Assembly (NCBI GenBank): GCA_023548195.1
Contig: JAJHZJ010000532.1
Location: forward strand, 62,001-126,000
Origin: Bettongia penicillata ogilbyi
Taxonomy: Eukaryota > Chordata > Mammalia > Diprotodontia > Potoroidae
Length of the DNA: 64,000 bases
Direction: 5' to 3'
Shown piece after piece: positions 23,255 to 33,430 of the stretch. The notes under the pieces were generated by a model. The model saw only the letters and a program-made list of their open reading frames with translations. It did not search any database and was not told the DNA's origin. Both the position numbers and the translations under genes were made by a program. Numbering within the stretch: position 1 is the first letter of the stretch; each line of letters opens with the position of its first letter.

Positions 23255-23455
23255 TGGTAGTGTCCTGTAGTGGCAAGAATGCTGACTATGGAGTTAGCAG
23301 ACGTGGATTCAACTCCTAGTTTTGCTCCTTGCTACCTGGAACATCCAAAACTTAACTGTCTTCTCTAAAGCCTCTGTTTCCCCATCTCATCTTATAAATG
23401 AGCTTATGAATCATGATTCCTTGATCCTCTCTAGATCCAGGTTCTGTCTAGCACC
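23255..23455 (+). mobile_element. THER1/MIR3-like SINE
   Basis: gtcctgtagtggcaagaatg, agacgtggattcaactccta, tctgtttccccatctcatct, atcctctctagatccaggtt. Confidence 0.6.
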
Positions 23456-23574
23456 TTATTATTTTGAATTCTGCACTTAGTATCTTTCAGAAATGATGTG
23501 AGGTAGGAGAATTGACAGAGTTCCTGAGAGTCTCAAAGGATGTCCATCAGGGTCTGGCAAGAGTATGGAGGAAT

Positions 23575-23728
23575 ACGGCAGTGTAATGCAATGGAAAAAG
23601 TACTGAATTTGGTGTCAGTTGTTTGAAGTGACCTTAGGCAAGTCACGACCTTTGTGGAGCTGTTTCCTCGTCTGTAAAATTACAGGTTTGACTAGTTGAC
23701 CCCGAGATCCGCCATTTACACCGTGCCC
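23575..23728 (+). mobile_element. THER1/MIR3-like SINE, last repeat before the PDE8B promoter
   Basis: gtgtaatgcaatggaaaaag, tgaccttaggcaagtcacga, ctgtttcctcgtctgtaaaa, gttgaccccgagatccgcca. Confidence 0.6.
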
Positions 23729-24456
23729 GGTGATATACAACATGCTCCTAAAGAGAGAACGCTGTAATCTACTGAGAATTCTGTGGGACGAACTCTCTTG
23801 TTCGGGGTCTCGGCGCCCCTATCTAAGTCGTAGATAAGAGAACAGATTTCACTAAGGAAGGATGGCTTTCCCAGTAATCAAGCCATGAAGCAGATGGGTA
23901 GTTCCAGTGAGGCCGCATTAAAGAAGCAATAACTGGTTTGGACTGTACATGGTGTGCCTCTGTAGGTGTGAAACAACCGGTTATTTCAGGGATGTGGACC
24001 CAGCTTTTAGCTTCCCTGCCCCCTCTTTTCGGGTTGACCACGGGTTTTAGAGGGAGCTGGGTGGGGATGGATTAGGTTAGGTTAGGAAATGAACGAAGTC
24101 TCCTGGTTATGGTTATCTGCTGAATTTACCCCCCTCCCCCAACTCGAGAGAAGGAAGGCCGTAGCTTCCTGGTACCCACAGGGCCGGCACTTGGGGAGGG
24201 AGGGGAGGTGGCAAAGATCGCTGCCAGCTGATAAGCGCAGCTGAGTCCGGCCCTCGGGGACGGGTGATCCACGGACTTCCTTCCCCACGGATACGCGAGG
24301 GGTAGCGGTGGGAGGAGGGGAGTGAGCTAGGGGGCATCGGTGGGGAAGTTTGGGACTGGTTTGTTCTGTTTTGCCCTGCTCTTCCTAAGAGGCTCCCGCA
24401 AGGAAAGAGACGGGGAGCAAGGGGGCTCAGGCAGGCAGAGGAGGTCCAGGCAGACC

Positions 24457-24469
24457 GGGGCGGGGCGGG
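24457..24469 (+). promoter_or_regulatory. GC box (Sp1/KLF-type site)
   Basis: The string ggggcggggcggg contains two overlapping copies of the Sp1 core ggggcgg within the PDE8B CpG island, about 750 bp upstream of the start codon. Binding is inferred from the motif only. Confidence 0.5.
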
Positions 24470-24570
24470 CCGGGTTGTGCCAGGGGACTGGGGCGCCCGG
24501 CAGGTGCTCGGGGCGGAGATGAAGTAGGAGAGAAGGGAGGGGTACTGCGGGGGAGCCGCGGCATCTGACG

Positions 24571-24640
24571 GGGGGTGGGGGGAGAAGAGGCAGAGGCAGG
24601 CGTCTTGCGTGTGTGGCGGGGGCGAGGGCGAGGGGGGGGG
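24571..24640 (+). promoter_or_regulatory. G-run cluster with quadruplex potential
   Basis: Runs of three to nine G (ggggggtggggggag near 24570; gcgggggcgagggcgagg near 24617-24632; a run of nine G ending near 24640) lie close together on the + strand. Four or more G-runs within short loops fit the usual quadruplex pattern. Function is inference. Confidence 0.4.
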
Positions 24641-24910
24641 TCTCTGCGTGCGTATCTGTCCCTACACGCCCGAGGCTGTCTCCGCAAAGATGGTCAGGGC
24701 GCCTCTTAGACCAGGAGGGAAAGTTGGGGTGACCGGGAACGACTGCGGAAGGCTCCGGGGAGAACCGCAGTGAGACCGAATTGACAGACAGACAGACTGG
24801 CAGCCAGGCCGGACAGGGGCCGGCTCCGCGGGGGAGAGGGGGCCCGCTGGCACCCGTTGGTGGCTAGCCACCAACTGACTGCGCGGGGCGCAGCCGAGGC
24901 GGCGGCAGAG

Positions 24911-24990
24911 GCGGCGGCATCCTCGCTGGCGGCATCCTCGGGGGCAGCATCCTCGCTGGCAGCATCCTCGCTGGCGGCATCCTCGCTGGC
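24911..24990 (+). repeat. 15-bp minisatellite in the PDE8B 5' region
   Basis: The core gcatcctcg recurs at 24917, 24932, 24947, 24962 and 24977, exactly 15 bp apart, within a unit close to ggcggcatcctcgct. Five units with only a few substitutions (for example ggggca or ggcagc for ggcggc). It lies 220-300 bp upstream of the start codon, in the promoter or 5' UTR. The 15-bp period keeps any reading frame open, which explains the long open frames here on both strands. Confidence 0.9.
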
Positions 24991-25154
24991 GGCGCCCGCT
25001 TCAGCCCTTCCCGCTGCAGGTGGTGGCCAGGGTTCCTTCCTCCCCGCGCCCCGGGATCTGCTTTGCCTTCGTCAGAGACCCAAGACAGGAGGTGGGGTTG
25101 GGAGGGCGGAGCGGGGCGCGGCGGTGCCCGGTGGCCCCCCAGCCGCTGCTGGCC

Positions 25155-25192
25155 GGAGGAGGAGGAGGAGGAGGAGGAGGAGGAGGAGGAGG
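25155..25192 (+). repeat. (GGA)n microsatellite just upstream of the PDE8B start codon
   Basis: About twelve GGA triplets followed by ggggaggcgggaggtagaggg up to the ATG at 25212. If transcribed it forms a purine-only 5' UTR stretch about 20 nt from the start codon. Expected to vary in length between individuals. Confidence 0.9.
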
Positions 25193-25211
25193 GGAGGCGG
25201 GAGGTAGAGGG

Positions 25212-25562
25212 ATGGGCTGCGCTCCCAGCATCCACGTTTCGCAGAGCGGCGTGATCTACTGCCGAGACTCGGACGAGTCCAATTCCCCCCACCAGACCAC
25301 TACCCTGTCGCAGGGCACGGCGACCACCTTGCACGGCCTCTTCATCAAGACCGACGCCGCCGACGCCATCCCCTCGGTGCTAGCCTACCAGAGCCGCCAG
25401 GCCGGGGCCCCGGGCGCTCGCCGGGAGCGGAGGGAGCTGGGCAGCGGCAGCAGCAGCAGCGCGGGCACGGCATCCTCTGCCCCGACCACCTGCAGGGTGC
25501 GCACCCATTACTGCTGCAGCAGCGCCGAGGCCGAGACCCAGACCAGCTACACCAGCGTCAAG
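25212..25562 (+). CDS. PDE8B: PDE8B, first coding exon (117 codons, partial gene)
   Basis: Encodes the N terminus of cAMP-specific 3',5'-cyclic phosphodiesterase 8B, a high-affinity enzyme that hydrolyses cAMP to AMP. In the sequence: the protein opens [20 protein letters not shown], which I recognise as the PDE8B N terminus; Gly2-Cys3 fits N-myristoylation and palmitoylation. [12 protein letters not shown] block follows near residues 42-54, then a Ser-rich low-complexity linker (about residues 75-90), then [17 protein letters not shown] at the exon end. The ATG is the only in-frame ATG; it has a purine at -3 and G at +4. The exon ends AAG with gtagat following at 25563, so the intron is phase 0. 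The receiver-like, PAS and catalytic domains lie on exons beyond the window. The middle linker differs from the human protein as I remember it, which is normal for this region. Confidence in identity is high; exact 5' end of the transcript is unknown. Confidence 0.95.
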
Positions 25563-26184
25563 GTAGATGTCCCGGTCCGCGGGAGCTGGAGGGGAGGGAG
25601 GCACCGCTGGGTGACTGGCAGGGCGCGCTCTGCCACCCGACTCCTATGCATGCAGCTGAAAAGGGGGTGGTCGGACTGCTGGTGCGGAGTGAATGGAAGT
25701 TAAGGACGCAGACAGGAGGGAGGCGAAACCAGCAAGCTCCTCACTTCCCATCAGGGGGATGGGTTGGGGGTGTGTGCGGAAGGAATAAGGTGACAGGGTC
25801 CCAAGGAGTTTGGACCGAAAAAAAAGACTGGGATAGTGGGTGTTCTCCTTCAGCTCATTCATGATGTAGATGTGTACATTGGTAGGGACCGCTGGAGGAG
25901 AGAGCCCTGGGAGAAAGATGGGCAGGCTCCGCCTTCATTGAGGGAAAGGGCAGAAGACTATGCTTCTGTTTATTCAGAAGAGGACAAGGGATTGGTGTCA
26001 TTGAGAGGAATTCAGCGCAATCTGAGTGAATGAGGGCCAAGGCGTCCCAATTGGCTGAAGCTTCTACCGTGGTTTTTCTATGCTCTGTAAATGAATAAGA
26101 TGGAGGTAGTATAGCAGAGTGTGGTCTGTGTCCCATACTGATGAGCTTATCTCTTAGGAGAGAGCACACACAGTGCTGCAGTCT

Positions 26185-26190
<6 letters not shown>

Positions 26191-26263
<73 letters not shown>
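26191..26263 (+). repeat. (GA)n microsatellite in PDE8B intron 1
   Basis: A pure GA tract of about 36 dinucleotides, roughly 630 bp 3' of exon 1. Confidence 0.95.
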
Positions 26264-26267
<4 letters not shown>

Positions 26268-28035
26268 TGTGAATGAATGGAGGTGTTTGCCTAGTGGTCT
26301 GGGGAGAAATGTGGGAAAGGTGCAGGGTCAGTATCAGATTGGAAACTTGAATGATTTTGTTTGGTGTCTCACTTTATTTGAGTCCCCTTCTGTTTATCGC
26401 TTGGATACTGGAAATGAGACGCTCTGGACTTGGTCACACAGGGCCTGTTCCCCACAATCAGTTAATACTTGGACCATATGGAGCTGATATGGCGAGCAGC
26501 CAGTTGAGTGTGTCTGGGACACTGCTTTAGAGAGAAGACATAAAATTCAGGATGCTGCCTACTTGAGGATTCAAGGGAGGGTTTTTCCTTTTCTAAGAAG
26601 TGGAAAATGTTGAAGGCTTAAAACAACTCCTCACTCAAGGGTGGCCTAAAGCCACTGCTTGCTGCCAGTACAGCTAACATTGTTTCTTATTATGATAGGA
26701 AGAAAGTGATTTATTATTTTTAACAGTGTTCTACTGTATTCTTTCAAAGAACGTGAGAACACATGAAGGTCAGCTTGAATTGTGTAGATCTAGGCATTGC
26801 AGGATTTTGTTTTCCCTCAATAATCAGAATGAGGATGGTAAATCACAGTAGGTAGAAGGAAAAATAATTTTCCTATCTCTAGGGAACCCTTCACATTAAT
26901 CACAATTATTGCATTTTTAGTTAGAAGTACATGACCTGTTCCAGCATATCTTAAGACTTCTGGCAAAGGCACAATTGTATACTGAAGTAGTCAGGAAATT
27001 ATTCCAACAATTGGCCTAGCGTGAGGACTTATACCTTGGTCACTTCAATGGCCTAAGTCATCAGCTCTTCCCTAGAGGGGGTGGGAAAAGACCAAATGCA
27101 GCAGCTTCCAGTGTAGAAGCTTGGAAATTTCAAAAATAAATCTAGTGTGTTTTTGTAGAAATAACTTTTCAGTTTGCAATATAAAGTCTCTCTGCCACTG
27201 ATTTGTGGTGGTGAAAATTTTTCATTCTAGGTTTTCATACTGAAAGAGTAGAATGCCCAGGGAAAATGTATCTGGGTATAAGGTGACATAATTAAACATG
27301 CTAGTACCTACTTATTGCAGGATCATGTGACCAAATTCTATACTTTTACACATTACAGAGTTAATGCAAAAGTTATTGATATCAAGGGTTTAAAAATAAT
27401 CGTTACCATTCATGAAATAATCCTGTTATTGCAAAGATATTCTGAAGGCATTATCAAAAAGAAAAAAAAAAACCTACCCATTCATATGGATAGCTAGATT
27501 GACAAATTACAGCAATTGTCTCAAAAGTGATTGCTCCAAAATGGAAATAAGCGCATTTAGTGGTGTTGTTGAGTAAATTGTGATATAGCAATGTAATAGA
27601 GCAGCCCCGTAGTGCAAATAAGATAAATATTTGTTCCAGTTATAATTGGATATATGATCTCATTAGGATAAATACTTTATTTTGTATGGTAACCTATCTA
27701 TGCAACTCAAATTGATAAATACAAAGAATGCACAGAAATTTGGAAAGACATAAAATAATCTAAAGAAGCAGAGCAGTAGACATACCAATATCAACTGTAT
27801 CAAAGGACATCACTCAAATATAGGCAAGACCAAAGACAGAAAATGGAAGAATAACTCAAGAATTCTTATAAGTCACTTGAAGTTTCAGCATTATATATTC
27901 AAATCATGTAAGTACATTAGTGCCCTTGGAATGTTTAACTCAGTATATTTCCATGTATACCTTTCTTAAGCATTTCATAATTCATTTGATATATTATTTT
28001 GGGGTGAACTGATACAGATTTTTTTTATTATCATC
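26264..28035. other. Intron 1 sequence without recognised features
   Basis: AT-rich and apparently repeat-poor, directly downstream of the exon 1 island. No splice-bounded open frame with a known motif. A plausible place for intronic regulatory elements, but that is inference from position only. Confidence 0.5.
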
Positions 28036-28039
28036 TTTA

Positions 28040-28205
28040 AGGATCACAGCATCATAGATTTAGAGCTGGAAGGGACCCTAGAGATTTATTTAACTCAACC
28101 CCTTTATTTTAACAGTGAGGAAACTGAGGTCTAGAGATGTTAAGCACCCTGATCCATGGTCACACAGGTAATAAGTGATAGAGTTAGAATTTGAACGTAA
28201 CCAGC
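28040..28205 (-). mobile_element. MIR-like SINE
   Basis: gatttagagctggaagggac, cctagagatttatttaactc, agtgaggaaactgaggtcta, ggtcacacaggtaataagtg. Confidence 0.65.
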
Positions 28206-29084
28206 ATATTTTCCATCACACTAAAGGTTTTTCCAGTTTTAAAGTTGTTAAAATGGACAAGTGCATGAGTAAAGCCTTTATGATATGGTACAATTACTGT
28301 GTTGATAAAGTGGCAACATTTTTCTGTCTTTCTACATTGATTATAAACTATCCCTTTATCATTCTCTTGGTCTCTCGTTCCCCAGTGTTCAAAAGTATGT
28401 GCTCACTCCATTCTTTTCATACAGGATCATCTCATTAAAGCTTTTAGAATCATGAGACATTCTGATGTCAAAAAGTGAAGCAAGGCAAACCACTTTGGAA
28501 TACCTCATTTGCTAAAGAAAAAAATAGATTCTACACATTAGCAATTCATGTGCAGCAGTGATATCACTGGGGTTTCCACTTCTGGTATGAAATACTTTTT
28601 CCACTTCATTATTGCTGTAATGCTACATTTTCCCAGCAATTTGATTTTTTTCTTAAAAAAAATATTACTCAGACAGGAGAATCCCACAGAATGTTCACTC
28701 CTGGGAATGTGCCAGTACTCCAATTTAGTCATTTCTGTTCAGTAATTCCCAGAGGAAGGGTGCAGCTCACCCTGCAAAGAAGCTGTGATTCCTTTGAGTT
28801 TTAGTACATTCTTACTTTAGTTGTTGATGGAATCCTGTAGCATAAAATATTAAAAAAACCTTAACTCATGATTATGTATCTAAATAAGGATTAATAATGG
28901 CAGGACGTATTCAGATTTATACTCAACCTCTGATACCTATAAGATTTGAGGGTCTCCTGCCGCCATGTGTACTCAGAGAACACAAATGATAGTTAATAAG
29001 AAAAAAAAATTAGGATGTTAAATCACTTACAAAAGAAAGTACATAATGCATTTTGAATATAAATGACTTGTAGATGGATAATTT
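28206..29084. other. No feature seen
   Basis: AT-rich intron sequence with only short frames of no recognisable product. Confidence 0.5.
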
Positions 29085-29260
29085 ATTAATTAATTCAACA
29101 AGTACTTATTAAATACCTAGTACGTGTACTCTGCTAGGCACTCAGGGTAATCTAAAAATAAATGATACAATCCTTGCCTTCTTGGAGTTTACAACCTAAT
29201 AGGAGTAGTAAGACATATAGACAAATTGACAGGTGGTATAAGGAAGGCAGAAATTGTTAT
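29085..29260 (-). mobile_element. L2 3' end, - strand
   Basis: Antisense L2: caacaagtacttattaaata, gctaggcactcagggtaatc, atacaatccttgccttcttg, gagtttacaacctaatagga. Confidence 0.6.
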
Positions 29261-29387
29261 CAATAGTTCATTCAGCCTCTAGGTTTTCTATCGATCAGAT
29301 AGCAGCACAAGGCTGGACATCTGGGCTGGTGTTCCCTGCTGTTTCATGATTATTGTGATATTTCAGTTGTAGGGTTGGTTATTCTTA

Positions 29388-29640
29388 AAGGAGGGAGAAA
29401 GAGAGGAGAAAGGAAGGAGGAGGAAAGAGGGACAGGGTGAAGGAAAGGGGAAAAGAAGAGGGGGCAATGAGAGAGAGAAGAAAGAGAAAGAAAAAAGTAA
29501 GAAGACAGAAGAAGAAGACAAAGGAGAAGGAGGAGGAGGATAGAGGAGAGGAGAAGAGAGGAGAGGGGAGGGGAAGGGAGGATAGGGGAGAGGAGGAGAA
29601 GGGAGGGGAGGGGAGAGGAGGGGAGGAGAGAAAGAGAACC
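29388..29640 (+). repeat. Purine tract about 250 bp long (GGA/GGGA/GAAA)
   Basis: Almost all purine with few interruptions, in three textures: mixed, AAG-rich, then GGGGA/GAGGA-rich. Mirror-repeat DNA of this kind can form triplexes. The open frames over it are low complexity. Confidence 0.9.
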
Positions 29641-30444
29641 TATGTGGAGCCAGGTGAGACCTCTTCCTCCTCTTCCTGGTGTACTTTGGATCAGCTGTTT
29701 GGGTCTGGTTTTCCTGGATGCTGTTCCATATAGTCTTGTGGTGTTTGTCTCTGGGGGTGATTTGTGCCTTGGGTCACGTTGCTGTGTTGTCTGAATTCTT
29801 GGGCACAGAGAACACTGAAGGGTTTGGCTGTGATGAATTGGAGCCACAAGGTTTGTGACAGCTGCAACACCTTCTGAGTCATCCCTTGCTTTTGTTGGCA
29901 GAGGGGATGGTGAGGAGGGAGCAGCGTCAGGTCAGAGGTCACAGGACCCTGGCAGAAGGATCTTGGCCCTGAGCTCTTGCTTTTCAGGGGGTTACACCAG
30001 CCTAAGGGGCAGGTCTGCACCATTTCCCTCACTGTCCTATATTGGGGTTTCCATTTGTCATTGGCCCCTGTTCGACTGCCACTTTCCAGCACGCTTTCAC
30101 TTTGCTACTGCTCTTTCTGCTGTCACAGAAAACAGATCTTGGAAGCTCCTGATGTTATTTGCCTTATTGTGTTTGAGGAGTACTTCCCCATCTGCTGTAC
30201 TTGCTGTGCCCCGAAATTCCATTCCTCTTCTGTGAAAGTGCTCTCTCTTCCCTGCTCCCACCCATATCACCTCCTCATGTTCAGAGTTCCTGATTGCCTC
30301 AAGCATCTCTAAGTCTATCTCTGCCAGACCAAATTCTAGACCCTAAGATCTAGAATCTGAGAGACCACCTTGTCCTCTCTGTATCTGTACAAGAACACCT
30401 TCTACAACCTACTCAAGTGGACATCCTAAGCCATGGGGCATCAA
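29641..30444. other. Unrecognised, moderately GC-rich stretch with frames on both strands
   Basis: A 133-codon - strand frame (29691-30092) and a 126-codon + strand frame (29855-30235) overlap. I recognise neither product. It lies next to the purine tract. Could be an old retroelement or a chance frame. Confidence 0.4.
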
Positions 30445-30728
30445 AGTGGTGCTAGTTGGACCACTGGATAGAGTGCTGACTGGGCATGAAGTCGGGAAGA
30501 CTTGAGTTCATATCCAGCCTCAAACATTTAATATATGTGTGACCCCGGGCAAGTCACTTAACCTCTTTTTACTTCAGTTTCCCCATCTGTAAAATAGGGA
30601 TGATAATAGCATCTGCTTCTCAGGGTTGCTTTGAGGATCAAATTTGATCAAATGAGATAATTTTGAGAAAAGATTTAACACAATGCCTGGCACATGGTAG
30701 ATACTACATAAATGTGTTGTTATTAGTT
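30445..30728 (+). mobile_element. MIR-like CORE-SINE, near full length
   Basis: ggaccactggatagagtgct, gaagacttgagttcatatcc, tgtgaccccgggcaagtcac, ccccatctgtaaaataggga, tgcctggcacatggtagata. Confidence 0.8.
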
Positions 30729-30779
30729 AGATGAATAAAGACATTATTTTCTTCAGCAGCCTAATACACTTTTGGTGAG

Positions 30780-31200
30780 CTTTCATTTTTAGGAAGTTTT
30801 TCCTAATTCTGCCTTTCTACAGTTTTCACTCATTTGCTTCTTATTCTGCTCTTGATAGCAAGTAAAATATAGCTAACCCTTCTCCATGGTAGCCTTCAAA
30901 TATTCAAAGACTGCTATTATATCTTATTGTCTTCTCTTTCCCAGACTAAAATTCCTCAGTTCCTCTAATTGATCTTCCTGTAGCATGACTGTGAAAGACC
31001 CTTCACCATCCTGTTTGCCTTCCCCTGCATGCTTATCACTACCCTTCTTTAGCGTGACATGCAGAACTGAGGATGGTATTGTCGATATGCTCTGACTAGG
31101 GCACAGTACAATGACACCGTCTCCTTGCTGGTCATGGACACTCCACCTTTCTTCATGCAGCCAAGATCATATTGTTATCACCATTTGATTGATGGCAGTC
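30780..31200 (+). mobile_element. L3/CR1 LINE relic
   Basis: Follows the L3 3' region: ggaagtttttcctaattctg, cttcaaatattcaaagactg, ttgtcttctctttcccagac, atgactgtgaaagacccttc, gctctgactagggcacagta, catgcagccaagatcatatt. Old and diverged. Confidence 0.7.
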
Positions 31201-31439
31201 CCAAGGATGCTAAAGAATATGCTCTAAGTCTCTATGAGTAGCAGAACAGGAGCAAGAATCCAGGTCTCCTGATTCCCAATTCCATGCTTCTCTTGATATT
31301 CTGCACCTTCTCCCCTTCCTTCCCTATCCTCTCATCACTGTCTGTCATGAGCTCTTATGATGCTGTGGAATGACAAATGAAGGGTACCCTAGCTGAACTG
31401 AATTTTAGCAACAGATGCTTCTTATCCCTTGAACTCTCT

Positions 31440-31710
31440 AGTAGGTTGTTGGTGCTCCGATGCTTTGAAACCCAGATGTTATCTAGTCCAGTCTCCTCCT
31501 GCCTTATCCATGAGTTGCCAGGACAACATCCCTAAGAAGGGGATGATTCAGCTTCAACTCAAACACTTCTAGGGATAGGGAGCTCTCTATGTCACAAGGT
31601 AACATTCCATTTTTCAACTTTTAGAGACTTCTTATTTGCATTGATCTAAACCTTTGTTTCAGTAACTGCACTGATGCAAATCACAACATTTATACTTTTG
31701 ACCAGGATGT
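31440..31710 (+). mobile_element. L3/CR1 LINE relic, second copy, first part
   Basis: Contains ttatctagtccagtctcctc, acacttctagggatagggag, ctctctatgtcacaaggtaa, and gacttcttatttgcattgat, the L3 stretch just upstream of the region seen at 30.8 kb. It resumes near 31960 after about 250 bp of unknown sequence. Confidence 0.6.
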
Positions 31711-31964
31711 TTCATGGGTTGATCTGACCGAAAATAAAACAAACAAACAAAAAAATCCCCTCACAATCCATTACTACCTGGTAGGCAACTTTCTCATGAC
31801 AAGTCTTTCCAGATTTAACTTTGCCAGATGTATGGTCCATCTTCATTGTTATTCTGAGTTTGCTAGGTGCTTCTATAATTTGTATTCTGATGAGAATACA
31901 AGTCTTTGAGAATGTAGGATCATTTCCAACCTTCCATGAGACATCCAAGTTGTACTTTAGTGGA

Positions 31965-32370
31965 ACAGTTTGTCAGCATCCTCCTTAAAATGTGGAGCTG
32001 AACATAGCACTCCAGATGAGATGAAGTCGGTTCAGTGTACAGTGGGATTCTCACCTCCTTTGTCCTGAGCACTACCCTTATACAAAGTATGATAATATGT
32101 TAGCTCGTTGGGTAGCCATGCCAACATCCACTGCTGGCTAATATTGATCTTGAAGTCAGTTGACACCAACCTCCCCCTGCCCAAGTCATTTTTCAGAACA
32201 ACTGCTTTTAAGTCAGTTTCCCTCATTCTGCAATAAGTGAATGTTTCTGAGTAAGTTAATGTTTCCGAACCTTAAGTACAAGGCTTCACATTTAAAAGTA
32301 AATGTCAATTCAAAATTAAATTAAATCAATCCATTGAAATGTTTAAAGTATTAAATAAGTATTGAAAAAC
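31965..32370 (+). mobile_element. L3/CR1 LINE relic, second copy, continuation
   Basis: Starts tccttaaaatgtggagctga, acatagcactccagatgaga, then gtgtacagtgggattctcac, tttgtcctgagcactaccct. Further on are tttaagtcagtttccctcat and caaggcttcacatttaaaag. This continues L3 beyond the first part. Confidence 0.6.
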
Positions 32371-32779
32371 TAGTGTTCCCTGTTGAATTTCATTTTATTG
32401 ATTTTGTCCATTTAAAAAAAATCATTCAGTGCTGATTTTTTTAAAAGTGCCTACTGTGAACAGCCTTTAAAATCTTGATTCTTCCACCCAACATAGTTAG
32501 TGGTCTGCTGTTGAATGGATGGCTATTTAGTAAGCGATTACTTTGTCCAAAGCTTGGTGGAAGTTTGAAAGTTGAATGGCCTCCCGGTTCAGAACTTTCC
32601 AAGGGAGAGAGTATTTAGAGAGTAAGTTTTGTGGGAGGGAAAACATGTGTAGGGAGGGAAGAAGAAAGAGAAAGAAGTGGACCTAGAAAAGGAAACTAGA
32701 AGCATTCATTAGAAAGTTAAGAAAAGAAACAGGAAAATGGATTGCAATGGAAACCAACAAAGGAAAATTTCAAGGATAT

Positions 32780-32915
32780 AGTGTTTAGTAGACTTGGATA
32801 TTCCCGGGAAATTATGGAGAGAAGTCATTATTTTTGGTAATTATGTCATTGTTGACCTTCAGGAGAATAGTTTCAGTAGAATTGTGGTGATGCTACGGAT
32901 AGAACTTGTACTTTT
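32780..32915 (-). mobile_element. Short L2 relic, - strand
   Basis: ttggtaattatgtcattgtt, gaccttcaggagaatagttt and cagtagaattgtggtgatgc resemble antisense L2 ORF2. Short and diverged. Confidence 0.4.
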
Positions 32916-33019
32916 TGATGATCAATTCCTCCTACATTTGTAGAAAATGAATTTACCAGCCATTACTTTATCACTTGGGATCATGTTTACAAAACCAACA
33001 CTTTCAGGGATCACAAGCC

Positions 33020-33430
33020 AAGTCTGTCTTTTTAAGATGAATCTTCTCCCAGTGATGCTTTATGACTGTGAGTCATGGAATACCACCGGTTTAGAAGAAT
33101 TTCATTTGCAGGTGAGTCAAAGGGCAGTGGAGAGATGCACAGCGAGGGGAAGTAGATTGTAGCATATTATCAATGATGACATGCATGCAGGAAGTGACAT
33201 AAAGGACAGTGCATATAACCAGAAAGAAAGGTGGGGCAGTTATACAGTGAAAATGAGGATAACAGATGGAAATCGAGAGTGTTGCAGCAGTATCCTTGGA
33301 ACATTAAAAGAATCCAAGGAGGACTTTCAACATATTGAATGGGTCCCCTAGGGAGGATTTATAGAAAAGCATGGACAAGAAACACACAGGATGAAAATCT
33401 GTGCCAGTGTAGGGTGCATTCATCTATCTG
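33020..33430 (+). mobile_element. RTE-type LINE fragment (C-terminal part of the ORF)
   Basis: One frame reads LPVMLYDCESWNTTGLEEF then LQVSQRAVERCTARGSRL, the pattern L..YGCE.W......L...QRAMER of RTE reverse transcriptases. Further on: cagtatccttggaacattaa and ggaggatttatagaaaagca. A premature stop follows the motif; decayed. Confidence 0.65.

Larger units (their letters stand above)
24200..25620. promoter_or_regulatory. PDE8B: CpG-island promoter and 5' UTR region of PDE8B
   Basis: Composition changes sharply from AT-rich repeats to GC- and CpG-rich DNA around 24.2 kb and back after about 25.6 kb. There is no obvious TATA box; a GC box, G-rich runs and CG-dense sequence point to a dispersed CpG-island promoter. 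The transcription start cannot be placed by eye. The last SINE upstream ends near 23.73 kb, so 23.73-25.21 kb is the repeat-free proximal upstream region. Confidence 0.75.

Noticed and set aside
24070..24091. ggttaggttagg run as a telomeric repeat
   Set aside because: Pentamer, three units only, not TTAGGG.
24911..24990. CRISPR-like regular spacing
   Set aside because: Units are contiguous 15-mers with no spacers, in a vertebrate genome: a minisatellite.
25020..25211. In-frame upstream extension of the PDE8B exon frame
   Set aside because: It has no ATG before 25212; the extension begins only at GTG codons and runs through the GGA repeat as poly-Gly. The conserved protein starts with MGC at 25212.
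24857..25334. Long open frames on both strands across the CpG island (up to 156 codons)
   Set aside because: They are produced by the 15-bp minisatellite and the GGA repeat plus high GC; composition is Ala/Ser or Pro/Ser/Arg low complexity and the known exon overlaps them.
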